Assembly: GCF_047496725.1 (NCBI RefSeq)
Contig: NC_132976.1
Span: 12,430,001-12,494,000, forward strand
DNA length: 64,000 bases
Reading direction: 5' to 3'
Origin: Anoplolepis gracilipes
Lineage: Eukaryota; Arthropoda; Insecta; Hymenoptera; Formicidae
Positions 1 to 13,067 of this stretch are shown in pieces (positions within the stretch are counted from its first letter, which is position 1; every line of letters begins with the position of its first letter). Made by a program: the position numbers and the translations under genes. A model generated the notes under the pieces. That model did no database searches, was not told the origin of the DNA, and saw only the letters and a program-made list of their open reading frames with translations.

Positions 1-298
1 ATGCAAAAGTCATTGCTCGCGTATCGTCACTACAATAATTAATAATTCTCATTAAGTTATGTTAAGAGACTGACATTACGAATGTCTACCTGCAAAATGC
101 TGTGATCGATTATTGTGTATTGACTCTGATATTATTACTGTATATTTAATAACAAATGTAATATTATTAAATATAAAAATATACCTTTTACAGCTTCTCC
201 CTTTTAATCAAATACAATATGTAATTTTTTAAATTTTTATCTAATTTATTAGTCCTTGAAAATGAAGGAATCACTAAGCATTTATGTTTCAAAATTAA

Positions 299-1594
299 TT
301 AATCTTTGAACGATAAGAATGCCGTGAAATAAGATACACCTGCCCGCACCACCTTAAATCAAACAGGAATGTACAAATTTCTTGTATTGTAAAATAATAT
401 TTGCAGAGAGAAATTGTCGTACTTACCGCGGCGAAGGCTGCCATCGACAACGGAAACACATTACCTGCTGACAATTTGCATGGAACAATACTTCTGTAAA
501 GAGTTATAATTACTAATGACTTTAATCTTGGTGAGAATTTATACCATTTTGTTGCATATCTATGAAAAAAAATATTTTCTTAGATTATTATATTTTACAC
601 AAGATGTTTAGAATCGCAATCTAATGCAAATTAGAAAATATTATTAAAAAAAAATCTTTTTTAAATCGCGAAGTTGAATTTATAATTTTTAATATCTTAA
701 ATATTTTATGTATATTTGGATAACATTTGTTACAGCTAAAATTTTTTTTTTAATTATTGCTATTCTATTCTAATTGTAAGAGAAACTCAAAATTGATTTG
801 CAAATTTCGAAGCAGTATAGAATTTAGAACGATCGAAATAAAGCAATTTTTGAAATATTTTTGATAATCTGAATTTCGGGATAATTTAATATAAATGTAA
901 ATATATACGTAAGAATATAAAATTATTACACTCGATGGAATATATTTTGACTTTCGTCCATTAATTTTTGGCCGGAATAACATATGATTATCAATTGCAC
1001 CAATACTCCAATGATTATAAATAAATATCTGATCATTTCTTCCAGTTGGTCTAACACGTAGACGATCTATAATATATATTATATGTATATCAAACATGTT
1101 ATATATGTCCACATCTCATTTGAAATATAATTATAATTTCACGAAAATTTTACGTAATTACCCAGATAGCCAAGGATGCCCAACCAAAAAATATATGGAA
1201 ATAAAATGCTGACAACTAATGCTAGCTTCTCACTAAAAATATGAATTAAATGTTTGGGTGGTTAAATATAACTACCATAATGTTAGCATATTGTTCTAGT
1301 AAAATGCCTAGCTAAAAAAGGGACACCTCGAAAAGACATATTGTTAGCAAAGAGTTAGCATACAATTTTTTAATTTGCTAGCAGATATGTAAACACATTG
1401 TCAGTATTAAAGTTAAAAGTGATGTTTATTTTATGCTGTTATTATACTGAAGATATTTAGATTAAAAAATTAATATTTATATCATTTTTCATTCGCTACA
1501 AACTATTCTTTAACTTTGAATTATCATTCTTTTTGTTACTTTTGTGTTACTTATAATTATCATACTTTTTGTGTGGTAAAAATTCTACATTAAT

Positions 1595-1638
<44 letters not shown>

Positions 1639-4563
1639 CATATATAAAAGCTAAATTGTCTTTAATAAGAGACACTGTCTACAATAGAGTCATAAGAAAT
1701 TAACCAATCGCAATTACATAATCAAATATTTTCTTTTCAATTCAACTCTGATTAGTTAATTTTTCACAACTTACGACTCTATTATAGATTAGACTTAATA
1801 ATATTTTGTCAGCGATACAATTAAACAATTAATGTTAGCACAATGGTAGTAATATGATCAAGCATCTGATACTAGCAATACGTTTGAGATGTGTAAACAA
1901 GAGTGATATAATATGGTAAAGCATTTAATACTAACATTATGTTGAGAACATGCAAATGTTTTATTTCCGACATCAAATGCTGGCAAACAATAACACAATG
2001 AACGACATAGATGCGTAGCAAGATGCTAACATCTTTTTTAGCAATATGAAAACAATTTGTGCTCATATTGGCTATCTGGGAATGTATATAATTATGCCGA
2101 TTAAAGGGAAAGCTGGTGGATTTAAAAATATGTTCTATGATACGTATGAATAATTATTACCATCGACGAGAATAGTATCTCGTCGGTGTTATTACTTAAC
2201 ACTCACGCGAATTCCAATCAGACTGAAAACCGCGCCAATAAAAAATAAGAAGGTAATTCCCACAATTTTATACGAGTCGTTGAATATATTGACATACCTA
2301 CAAAATAACATTGATAGATAATTATAAGATTAATTGAAAGATTGAACGATAAAAATGAAAAAAAACTCGCGCTTACTCTAAAGCAAGTTGATGTTTCTTC
2401 AAACATACAATGTATTTTCGATATATTATTTTCTCTTCGCACAATTCATACTCCGAATTCGCGCGATATCCAATTTCGTCGACTTTATGCACATTCGATA
2501 CGTCTTCAATTTGTTGACTGCAATATGATTCTCGCGATATTTCGCGAAAGGATGTATTTTAAACAATTTTTTTTAATATGCATCTTTAACGTACTTACCC
2601 GATAACTTGGAATAAACTACAGGCATGCGCGGCGCACGCAACTTGCATAGTATCAACGGACACTATGATACCCATACCCACTATGATTATAATAGTGGTG
2701 TATAAAAATATTGCTCCAAAGTATTTATTTTTATCTATTCCAAATTCGGCATATAATGCAAATTGTCGCGGGCGCGATTCATTAAGAGGTAGCACGATAT
2801 CGAGAAGTATCGGTGCTAGTGAAGGTACTGTGATAAATATTGACATCATAACGAATATCGATACTGCAAAATTTATCACACAATTTTATACATTGTTTTT
2901 TTCATAATATTTTTATACATAAAGTGTACGTAAAGTGATTATTATTACACATAATTTCTTCTTTTATAATTTATTTATTTATTTATTTACTTAATACATG
3001 GGAAAGAATTTCCTTTGATACAAACGTGAGAATTAGGACACACAATGACAGATTCGATTTAAACAATTACAAAATGTAACGTATTACTCACTGGCGTAAG
3101 ATTTTGCAAATTTCTGCGATATATTCGAATAATTTTTCATAATTCGAACTTCAAAATCATTCGTAAATATATTCCAATGATTTTCCATAGTTTCGTATAA
3201 ACGCTGAAACTATAATCACAAGATAGAGATGCAAAAACAATTTTATATGTGTATAATTGTTATAATAATAATAATAATAGAGAAAGAGAAATAAATCGAT
3301 TTTAATTAAATAAAATTTAACTTATCTGTGAATTTAACATATTCGCGACGTTATACATCATCGGTAATACATGCTTGATCTTCTGCTACAACCGCCTTTA
3401 GTGACCAATGATAAACGCTAATGTTAGGATGTAATTTTTAATAAATTCGACGACTGTATAAAAAAAGATTATATAAAGGAAAAGTATATAAAGGAAGATT
3501 TTCATGAGCTGCTAAAACCGATCGGAAGCGACAAAAAAAAATCGCGGGACTAAAAATAAAGATAGGGTAAACTAGGGTATGATGGTCATACGGAAAAGAT
3601 GGCCATAGGCTGTAATTTTTTCAATAATCGCTACATAGTGCCTTTTTTTAGTCATTATCAAAGATAATCGTTATTTACAGTAGTTTATGTGCATATATTA
3701 TTCGAAATAACGATATTGTGAATCTTATATCATATTTTTACTTTTGACTACTTGCAAAATTTTTCATGTGTCCACTAAAAACTGTTATAACGTCGAATAA
3801 ATTACAGTTAAGCTATCGTAATCGACGTTAGACATATTGTAAAGATATGTAAATTGTTATATGACCTATAATTTTTATTTTTGACCTATAAATATTTTCC
3901 TTTTAATTTCGATAATATTACGTCATTTAAGCTTTAGTGAAGATAATATGACAAACATTAAAATATAACAAAAATAAAAGTACATTTTTTGCATTTTAAA
4001 AACTATGGCCATCTTACCCGAGTTTACCCTATTTCAATTTGTTATCTTTTGTCATGTGATCCTCCTTATCGCTCAAATGATCTATACTTGTTATTTTGTT
4101 ATCGTCGCGAACGTGTTAAAGATAAAATAAATGTGCATTAACGTTTCGAATAATATTTACCTTGTCATGGTTGAAAAATTGATTTAATAATTTTACAATG
4201 AAAGCTATGGATACAACTATTTGATACAGACTTTCAAAAAGTAGATGTTTATTGTTTCTGTGTATATACAATGTTATTATCTGCGGTTCAAATATATTAT
4301 AATCCGAAAAGAAAATTAATATAATATAGTAAAAAATAATAATAAATTTCGCATATGTGAATAGAAGCTATTAAAAATCTAATCGAAATTAAAAAATTCA
4401 AATGTATCAATCACATTACCTCGAACGGCAAGTAACTTAACTCGATTGCAAAACATAACCATGGCAATGAATGTTTTGCTACCTTATGTTGGAATGGCCA
4501 TAGACCTAGGCACGACAAAAATATTCTATTGATATTGTATTCTCGAAGTATATTCTCCAGCAT
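299..4563 (-). CDS. Odorant receptor A (insect 7TM Or family), complete, 9 exons
   Basis: Seven-transmembrane odorant-gated channel subunit of insect olfactory neurons, expected to pair with Orco in the dendrite membrane. Exons on the minus strand: 4563-4420, 4280-4161, 3209-3092, 2863-2599, 2517-2377, 2297-2207, 1066-930, 559-427, 352-299. They join in frame to 400 codons plus a TAA stop, normal for the family. Visible motifs: NRIFLSCLGLWPFQ near the N-terminus, PLNESRPR in the fourth exon, the CLKKHQLALE segment before exon 6, and a C-terminal SYFTAF segment. No stop or frameshift was seen, so the gene looks functional. The start ATG is the first in the LGLWPFQ exon. Several introns have taken in miniature transposons. 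The ligand cannot be read from sequence. It is a paralogue of the receptor at 6164-9481. Confidence 0.9.
1161..2080. repeat. 920-bp terminal-inverted-repeat element in a receptor A intron
   Basis: The ends are inverted copies (CCCAGATAGCCAA at the left, TTGGCTATCTGGG at the right). The interior is full of short GTTAGCA/TGCTAAC-like words and a (TA)n run near 1604-1645. No ORF of note. It lies between receptor exons 6 and 7 and looks like a non-autonomous DNA transposon. Confidence 0.7.
1674..1798. repeat. Palindromic MITE nested in the 920-bp element
   Basis: Inverted arms around GTCTACAATAGAGTC and GACTCTATTATAGATTAGAC, with further symmetry at the TTAATTTCTTA/TAAGAAATTAA-like words. Its ends resemble the TCTACAATAG family that fills 54-56 kb. 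Boundaries approximate. Confidence 0.5.
3563..4031. repeat. ~470-bp MITE in receptor A intron 2
   Basis: Inverted ends TAGGGTAAACTAGGGTATGA and a matching right end finishing GAGTTTACCCTA, with paired ATGGCCAT-type words inside each end. No coding content. Non-autonomous DNA transposon by structure. Confidence 0.65.
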
Positions 4564-5383
4564 GATTCGCTTTTGCTTGTTACGATAGAAATGACAAAGT
4601 ATCGCGTGCGGGCGTCAATCGATTTTTGCATGACTGAAGAAGTAAAATTATAGATATGTCGGAATCATTGTAAAATTACGGGTTGTCGAATATATCGTTC
4701 GCCTGTTTCTAAAATGAAATTTCTTACTTTTTGGAATGACATTTGTCACGTCATTGTGACGTAACACCGTTAGCTGCACGAGACTAACAAGAGCAGCCGA
4801 GCGCCTTGTTTGATCATGAATTTATTAACGAATTTCTTTTCTAGTCTGTTACACTTTTTCCTGTTTACTACTGATAAATGCAAGTACGGTCGAATGTTTG
4901 TCGTGTACATATATAATTTATTCTTGCTCGTGTAGAGAGGTAATATATCTGTCTACTTACCTATTCTTATCTATATTTGATAGTCTCTATTTGTAGGCGT
5001 ATTCGTAAAATACATATTTTGAAATTACTCTTACGAATTTATATGTTATACAGTGCCGGTTTTAGCATGACTGGCGCACAGTGGGAAAAAAGGTATTCCT
5101 TTTGGACAAAAGTCTCTTGACGGTCTAATATTTAATTGATTTTAATAATTTTTTTTTTAATTTTTTCGTTATAACTTTTTCTACATCATGGAACTGCAAG
5201 CTTTTTAAAATAAGATTAAAATTCAAAATGGCCAGTGCATATGTTTGTCATCTTTTTTCCCGTGTGCCGGCACTGCTGTTTATATTTCCTTCTTGATAGG
5301 AGATTCAATCTTTAGACTATTTAGAGACCCGAGTCTCGCGCGTCGTAGAGACACATTTATTCTGTAACTAAGCGCACTTCGAG
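4564..5383. other. Divergent intergenic region, receptor A / allantoinase
   Basis: About 820 bp between two divergent start codons. It must hold both promoters, but no clear TATA box was identified. It includes the MITE at 5051-5275. Otherwise no gene is seen. Confidence 0.6.
5051..5275. repeat. 225-bp MITE just upstream of allantoinase
   Basis: Inverted ends beginning CAGTGCCGG on the left and ending CCGGCACTG on the right, each followed inward by a GTGTGGGAAAAAAG-like stretch and its complement. The right edge is about 110 bp before the allantoinase ATG, so the insertion sits in the promoter or 5' UTR. Confidence 0.65.
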
Positions 5384-8300
5384 ATGCGTGGTGAAGGAAA
5401 TTCGCAGATCTGTGCTTTCGTATCTCAAAGAACGGTTTTCGCAAATAGCGTACGACCGGCCACATTAGTTGTAAGTAATGAGAAAATACGGGAAATAATA
5501 AATGACACCGGTGAAAACGTTGCAAGACATTTATCGGAGGTAAGTTTCGAGCGTAAATTACTCGGAACGAGGAAATAAAATGCGAATCGACGTGCTTTTC
5601 AGAAATATCTCGGAATTCAATTTTACGATTACGGCTCGTTGGTGCTAATGCCCGGAATAATAGACTCCCACGTACATGTAAACGAACCCGGTAGAACCGA
5701 ATGGGAAGAATTTCACACCGCTACACGAGCGGCCGCGGCCGGTGGTGTTACCACGATCGCGGATATGCCTCTGTAATGATCTTTATTCTTCTCCGCTGAT
5801 CGTTTGTGTTTGTAAACGCTAAAAAATACCTTTAAATTACCTTTAAACTTACATTATTTATCTCATGTTATAGGAATTCTATTCCGCCTACTATCACCGT
5901 AGACAATCTCAAAGTTAAAGCGAAGAAAGCGTACGCGAAAATATTGGTAGACGTTGCGTTCTGGGGCGGTGTAATACCAGGAAATCAGGTAAATTGCAAG
6001 CGAGTTTTTAGATATAATTTTTTTTCCATATATTTGAACACAACAATTGAAATATACAATATATATATATATATATATATATATTGTGTTACAAAAAATA
6101 TCTTCAAAGAATAACACGGAAACAGATTGTCGCGAAAGATCAGTTTGAGTTACTCGAAATTAATCAATCTTTGACCGATAAGAACGCGGTGAAGTAAGAC
6201 ATACCTGCTCGCACCACCTTAAATACACGTTTTATTTTATTATTTTCTTTATATTATAATAAATTTACGCGAGATCTTGTATTATACTTACCGCGGCGAA
6301 AGTCATCATTGACAACGGAATTAATTTACCTGCAGTTAAACTGCACGGTAGTCTGCTGCGATAAAATGTTGTAATCAACAGTGATTTTAGTCTCGGTGAG
6401 TACATGTACCATTTTGCTGCGTATCTGAAAAAAATATTATCTGAAATATTGTTTTATCAAAACTATTATTTCGAAATCGTATTCGCGTTAATATAAATAG
6501 ATTTCAGAGTATGCATAAAAAATCATATTACGCTCGGTAGAATATATTCTGACTTTCGTCTATTAATTTTTGACCAGAATAACACATTATCATCAATTGT
6601 AGTAACGCTCCCATGATTATAAAAGTAAATCTAATCATCTCTTCCATTTGATTTAATACATAGACGATCTATAACATTAATGTTAAAAAATATTATTCAT
6701 GAAATTTATAATAACGAGTTATTCTAATGGATTTCATTATTGTATATTAAGTTGTATATTGAATTAGTCATTTTTAAAAGAAAACTTTAGTTAATTTTGT
6801 ACGTAATATATTTCTTACAAAATATAAGTTAATATAGATAAATAAATACGTATGTATTTTCGAGAAAAATTTTTGTTTTGTCTCTAAAAAATTTACTTAA
6901 AAAAGCACATAGGTATCTGCTATCTTTTTTTGCTTTTTATGATCAAACTTATTGAGAAATAAATACTCTGTACTTACTCGAACTCCAATTAGACTTAAAG
7001 TTGCACCAATTAATAATAAAAAGAACACTGCAACTGTTTGATGCGTTGAATTTAATATGTCGACAAATCTAAGAATCACAATCATATATCAATAACAATA
7101 ATCTTGTATTAATTTAACGCATCATATATACAGAAAAAATGATTCAGAGTCAAAGTATCTTACTTTAACGCAACTTGATATTTTTTTAAACATGTAATGT
7201 ATTCCCGATAAGCTTGCTCGTCCGACGATTTAAGCTTCTTATTCATGCAACATTCGCATTGTTCCATATCTAATTTGAACGTAATGTTTTCAATTTGCTC
7301 ACTAAAATTATATATATGATTTTTACAATACACTCTTCGAAAAGCTTCAAGTACCATATACAACTTACCCGATAATTGCGAACAAACTGCACGCATGAGT
7401 AGTACATGTGAAATGCATTGTATCGACAGCCACCATAATGCTTATACCTACCACAATTATAGCAGTAGTGTAACAAAAAATAGGCACGAAATATTCTTCT
7501 GTATCTACCCTAAAATCAACATCGATCGCCAAGATTCGTGGACGCGATTCATTAAGAGGCAACACGATATCTAAGAACGCCGGTGTCAACGGGATCACTA
7601 TAAACATCGAACTCAGAAGGTACATCATAACTACAAAATTTTGTATGAAAATAAATATGTTTTTTGTATATGTTAATAATTTAATCAAAATTATAGTTTT
7701 TAAAAACCATCATTAAGGCTACAGCCGGGATAAGCATACAAAAAGTGCCCCCGACGAGTTTTCAAATAATACTTGGCCTGTCATTTCTTTATTGTATAAA
7801 AAATTTTCCTCAAAATTTCAGCCCCTTAACTTTATTATTTCCTGAGTTATCGCGAAAAATGTCATTTTCAGTTTTTATTTTCTTTTGTGCAAATATCTGA
7901 GATGATCCTATATCGATTTTTTTTCTGAATACTTGTCAACGAAAGACACAAAAAAGAATATTTTTTTATTAATTACGAATAAAAATTCGATTTAAAAAAA
8001 AAGATTAAAATTAAGAAATGGCCTTTTTAACATGTTCCTCTCGAAGTTCAATCATCAAACTTTTAGAGAATATTCTTTTTATATGTCTCAATACTCTCAA
8101 ATTTTTTCAATTTTTTCGAGTTGGTGCAACATACTAAAAAAAAAAAATAAAAATTCTTTTTTTTATTATTTGTTTGATAATAAGACGGAAAATTATTTAT
8201 TTTTCTTGTAATAATTATAACAGTAATGATACTAGTAATAATAATAATTGTAACAGTTATAATTACATTACAAAATAGAAATATTTTTTATGCAAACACA

Positions 8301-11300
8301 ATTTTCACAAATACAACTTTTAAATTGTTTTTGCATAAAAAATATTTTTATCCTGCATTATAATTATAACTATTACAATTATTACAAAAAAATAAATAAC
8401 TTTCCGTCCTATTATCAAAAAATAATTTTAAAAAAGATTTTATATTTTTTTCATCATGTTACACCGAAACTCGAAAAAATTGAAAAAATTTGAGAGTATT
8501 GAGACATATAAAAAGAGTATTCTATAAAAGTTTGATTGAACCTCGAAAGGAACATGTTAAGAAAGCCATTTTTTAATTTCAATCTTCTTTTTTAAAATCG
8601 AGTTTTTATTCGAGATTAATAAAAAAATATTTCTTATGCCTTTTGTTGATAAATGTTCAGAAAAAAATCGATATGGGATCATCTCTTAAATATTTACAGA
8701 AAAGAAAAATAAAAACTGAAAATGACGGTTTTCTCGACAACTCAGAAAATAATAGAGTTAGGGAGCTGAAATTTTGAGGAAATTTTTTTTTAAAGTGAGA
8801 ACATAACAGGCCAAATGTTATTTGAAAACTCGTCGGGGACATTTTTAGTATGCTTATCCGGCTATAGCCTTTCATCGAAAAATTTACATAATATAAAATG
8901 TACTCACTTGAATAAAATATCGTAAACTTTCGTGATATGCTGGAATACTCTTTCAGAATTCGCACTTCCAAATCATTCGTGAATGTATTCCAATGATCGT
9001 TCATAGCCTCGTATAAACATCGAAACTGATCGTAAGAACAACATCTATATCAAAGAGAGAGACACTTTCCGAGGTAGTGATTGAGAAAATACAGGTGACG
9101 CGTTGCTTTGGAAAACTTACTTTGTCGCGATTCCAAATCTCATTCCATAGTCGTACTAGAAAAGCACTCGTTATGACAAATTGATAGCAACTTTCAAAAA
9201 CCATTTTCGCGTCGTCCCGATGATCATGTAACATTAATATCTACATGCAACATTAATCGTGAATCGCAATATATATATAATAAAACAATTATATCGGTAT
9301 GTTAAAACCATTTAATTAATCGCGATTGATTGATTACCTCGAACGGGTAGTAACTAATTTCAAGCACAAGACAAACGATCGGCAACAAGTTTCTCACGAG
9401 CACACTTTGAAATGGCCAGAGGCCCAAGCGCGACAAAAATATTTTATTGACATTATATTCTCGCAGAACATGTGTTAGCATGATATCCTAACTTTTTGCT
9501 CAAAGGTTGTAATACAAATGACACGTACCGCATGTCGGACCATCCGTCCTTTTTCTTGCTAAATTCTTAAAAATTATTAAGTCTTACAGGATCCATCAAA
9601 TATGAAATACGAAATAGTCATCCTCCGCCGTAACAATATATCTGTCTTAAAATTAAACTGACATTTTCCCCCATTCTTATATCTCAAATAGTATTGTTCG
9701 CATATTTTTTTCAACATAATACTTACGTATGCAAAGTGGTATTGCGTGACGCAGTAAAAATGCTATGCGAGTAATAATAGTACGAGTGAAAGCGAAACAT
9801 CATGCACTGTTTTATCGTTTTATTACTCGCTTACAATTTTATATTTTTGTGTGCGTTACTTTTAACAAACATAAGTGCAGTTAGTCTTAAATTGCTTCTT
9901 GTATCAACAAGCGAAACCTAAATGGCCTAAGCGGTTACGTTTGATTAACTCGATACGACGTGGTTAACTTTGATTAGCTCGGTAATTTTATAGCACGATT
10001 TACAAAGATCTAATACATAGAATAACAGCAATCAAAATAATATGCGTATCATCTTATATAACATCACTATTTAAGTACAATATTATAATTGCGATTGAAA
10101 GTGTGTGTATATATAATGCGATAAAAAAATTGTATTTAAAAAATAACTTTTTAAATACTAATCGTGCAAATTAAAACATGTTGACCAGTGCTTATTAATG
10201 GATAATAATTTATTTTAATCGTTATCAAACTTTTATTTTGTTAATAATTAAATTTTATGCGTTTACTTTGAAGCGACTGTAACTGTGATAAATTTCTCTC
10301 ATTTGTTGCAATTTTTTTAGCGCGAATTGCGATCGTTAATAGATGCAGGTGTAGTCGGTTTCAAGTGTTTTTTGCATCCAAGTGGAGTGGATGAATTTCC
10401 ACACGTTTCTGTGGACGATGTGGAGCAGACTTTAATGGAATTGCCTACAAAAACCGTACTAGCGGTATTTGCTATGTTACATCATTTATATTTACATTTC
10501 TGGTACATCTATTTATATTACGAGCGTTAATCGAGCAAATGTACTTGCAGTTTCACTCAGAATGCGAACAGAATGAAAGAACGAATCCATTAATTGGTAC
10601 GTGTAAATAGGACTTTTATTTTTTATTTGCAGGATTACATTTTTTTCATTTTTTTCAGGCGATCCAAATTTGTACGACACTTTTTTGCATTCTCGACCTG
10701 ATCGTATGGAACTTGATGCCGTAAAATTAATTTGCGATTGGTCTACAAAATATAAGTAAGTAATTTATTGTCCAGTTAAATGTTTTTTTTTTTTTTTTTG
10801 TAAAAGTAATGTTGCATAAAACTTTCTAGCTCTCGATGTCACATAGTGCATTTGTCAAGTGCGGAGTGCTTGGCATTAATAAACGATGCTAAGGCCCGTG
10901 GTGCACCTTTAACCGTGGAAACGTGTCATCATTATTTAGTACTTACTGCGGAGGAAATACCGAAAGGTTCTACTGAATTCAAATGTTGTCCGCCAATCAG
11001 GAAAAAGAGTAATCGGGTAATTATGTAAAAAAACTTCTTACCTACAAATTTTTATATTAATCTTTTCTGTCTGCGATTTCAATCTTACAAACGTATTATA
11101 TGTTCTTCCCTTGATAATTATATTTATTAAATAGAGTATTTGAAAAAGTTTTGTTTTGTATGCATCTATCAAACATGCAAGAGATACATAATAGATTTGT
11201 AACTTTATTTAAATATATATATAATCAAAATTAAGCTTATTCGGCGAGGCAAAGTAATTAATATTACTTAGTATATATTTTTTTTTTGTTACACGTATAT

Positions 11301-12062
11301 ATTATTCAGGAACAATTGTGGCAAGGTATTAAAAATGGAACTTTGGATATGGTCGTCTCAGATCACTCTCCTTGCGTGCCGGAATTGAAAAATGGAAATT
11401 TTTTGACCGCTTGGGGTGGAATCTCTTCGTTGCAATTCGGTGCGTGTTGAAATCGAAAAATAATTTATTACAGAAAATAGTATGAAATATGAAACTGTGA
11501 GAAAAACAAATGTTTTACAGGATTATCGTTGATATGGACAGCTGCAAGAACGAGAGACATGTCATTTTCCGATATCTCAAAGCTATTAAGCAGTCAGCCT
11601 GCGAAATTATGCGGTCTCGAGGATCGTAAAGGTAATCTATCGGTAGGAATGGACGCGGATTTTGTTATCTGGAACCCGGAGGAAACTATCAAGGTCAGTT
11701 CTATCATACACATTATTTCAAAAGAATAGCCTGCGAAGATATATTATCAAAAAAAGAATGTGTCTTATTTTCCTAGATCGAGACTAATAATATTTACCAT
11801 AAAAACAAAGTAAGTGTGAATGCGATTAATACTGATCAAAAAAAATGGAAAGAGTATGATAAAAACTTCGACAGATTTTATGAGCCTCGAAACACATTTA
11901 ATTTTGCAGTTAACACCGTATCAAGGGAACATTTTATATGGAAAAGTGATCGCAACTGTCCTTAGGGGACAATTCATTTTTAAAAAAGGAAAATTTCTCG
12001 ATGAACCTGTGGGAAATTTATTGTTAAATGAAAATATTTTACAAGCGATAGAAACTCAGTAA
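5384..12062 (+). CDS. ALN: Allantoinase, complete, 11 exons
   Basis: Zinc amidohydrolase that opens the hydantoin ring of allantoin to give allantoate, in purine breakdown. Exons: 5384-5539, 5603-5772, 5874-5988, 10321-10464, 10551-10596, 10659-10755, 10830-11016, 11310-11439, 11521-11693, 11777-11809, 11910-12062; they join in frame to 467 codons, the usual family length. Metal-site residues are all present: HVH in DSHVHVNEPGRTEWEEF (H75, H77), the lysine that is carbamylated in this family (K162 in GFKCFLHPSG), H197, H250 (HIVHLSS) and D323 (VVSDHSP). The DSHVHVNEPGR form favours allantoinase over dihydropyrimidinase. Exon 10 is only 33 nt. Intron 3 is 4.3 kb and contains odorant receptor B on the other strand. 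The gene looks intact. Confidence 0.93.
6058..6084. repeat. (TA)n microsatellite
   Basis: Uninterrupted TA dinucleotide run just downstream of allantoinase exon 3, between it and the 3' end of receptor B. Confidence 0.9.
6164..9481 (-). CDS. Odorant receptor B (insect 7TM Or family), complete, nested in the allantoinase intron
   Basis: Second seven-transmembrane odorant receptor. Exons on the minus strand: 9481-9338, 9240-9121, 9025-8908, 7630-7369, 7301-7164, 7068-6978, 6668-6532, 6424-6292, 6217-6164; they join to 398 codons plus a TGA stop. Seven of nine exons are exactly as long as in receptor A (exons 4 and 5 are each one codon shorter) and all intron phases match, so the two are paralogues. 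Motifs include KIFLSRLGLWPFQ, PLNESRPR, CLKKYQVALK and SYFTAFLSVKD. No disabling change was seen. The whole gene lies between allantoinase exons 3 and 4, antisense to the host. Its third intron carries a 1.16-kb foldback element. Confidence 0.9.
7715..8872. repeat. 1.16-kb foldback (long inverted repeat) element
   Basis: Sequence from 7715 inward is matched in reverse complement from 8872 inward for most of its length: the ends AAGGCTACAGCC / GGCTATAGCCTT, then the GACGAGTTTTCAAATAA block, the ATTTTCCTCAAAATTTCAG block, the ATCGATTTTTTTCTGAA block and the CTCAAATTTTTTCAATTTTT block. Arms are roughly 500 bp with an AT-rich centre near 8150-8420. No transposase. It sits in receptor B intron 3. 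Confidence 0.8.
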
Positions 12063-13031
12063 ATTTTATTTTATTTCGCAGCTCACAAGTCTTTTAAATT
12101 GCTTTTATGTTTAAACATAAAGTTTTAGCATAATAAAGGAAGAAGAGAGATATTTAAATAATAAATCATGGAAAAAATTATTATGAAGATTATTGTATAA
12201 TTATGTATAAATAAATCTGCATGTTATTATATTATACCGCATGAATTATATATGTTACATATAATTTTATGTTAATATAATCGTAATTTATGTCTTTTAA
12301 AAGCTCTTCCTAAGCGCAAAAGGTTAATATTTAAATATAGAAATACTATTACTCATCCAGTATTAGGAATATCTGACAACGATATTGTGAAACAGTTTCA
12401 AAATTCGAGAGAGAAACATATTCATAAAAGTGAAACTCTTCGGCGCCGATATGGGCAACAGCAAATCTTGTATGTGCTGTATATTGGTCAATGGGGCACC
12501 GATATTCACAACAGGTTGCACGACGTTCCTCGAGAATATATAAAGTGAAATGGTTCAATGTACAACGCCGATATTTTACCGCTATTGTTTGTCGACGTTT
12601 ATTTTTCGACACTTAATGTGCACAAATAATACAATCTGTATATAAAATTCGAAAAATTACTGTATCTATTACTATATCTTAAAAAATTGCTATAATTTTT
12701 CTACGACAAGTTTCGCAAATATTTAAGATATATATGGAAGTAAAATATATTAAATGTAAAAACATTCCAATATCGCATGTTGAATATGATTTAATATAAT
12801 ATAAATCAATATTTTCTTCGTAATATCTCCTTTTTTTTTCTTTATATACTTTATAGTCCATATATAGTTTAAAAAATTTTTTCCATTTCTTAAAATACAC
12901 AACAGGAACGTTATACGTTATATTTCGTGCACGTACTTATCTTATAGTTAGTTACAAACGCAATGGATGATGAATCTTCCTCGAGGAGGATGGGAGTAAC
13001 CATTCACCGCTCTGCTACCATGCATCTGCGG
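12063..13031. other. Intergenic, allantoinase 3' end to secreted-protein promoter
   Basis: AT-rich. AATAAA-type words near 12131 and 12210 could serve allantoinase polyadenylation. A less AT-rich patch at 12380-12610 has an open frame on the minus strand, but I see no family motif or splice support in it and do not call it a gene. Confidence 0.45.
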
Positions 13032-13067
13032 TATAAAAGCAACCTCTGTTGTCGCGCGCTCAGTTTC
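13032..13067 (+). promoter_or_regulatory. Core promoter: TATA box plus arthropod initiator
   Basis: TATAAAA at 13032-13038 and TCAGTT at 13060-13065, placing the presumed +1 A (13062) 30 bp downstream of the first T of the TATA box, the ideal spacing. A likely 5' UTR exon follows to a GTGAGT donor at 13099. Confidence 0.8.

Noticed and set aside
5384..12062. Reading this gene as dihydropyrimidinase
   Set aside because: DSHVHVNEPGRTEWEEF and the length fit allantoinase better.
12349..12612. 87-codon open frame on the minus strand in a less AT-rich patch
   Set aside because: No recognisable domain, no signal peptide, no splice partner and no promoter; could be chance in a GC-richer patch.
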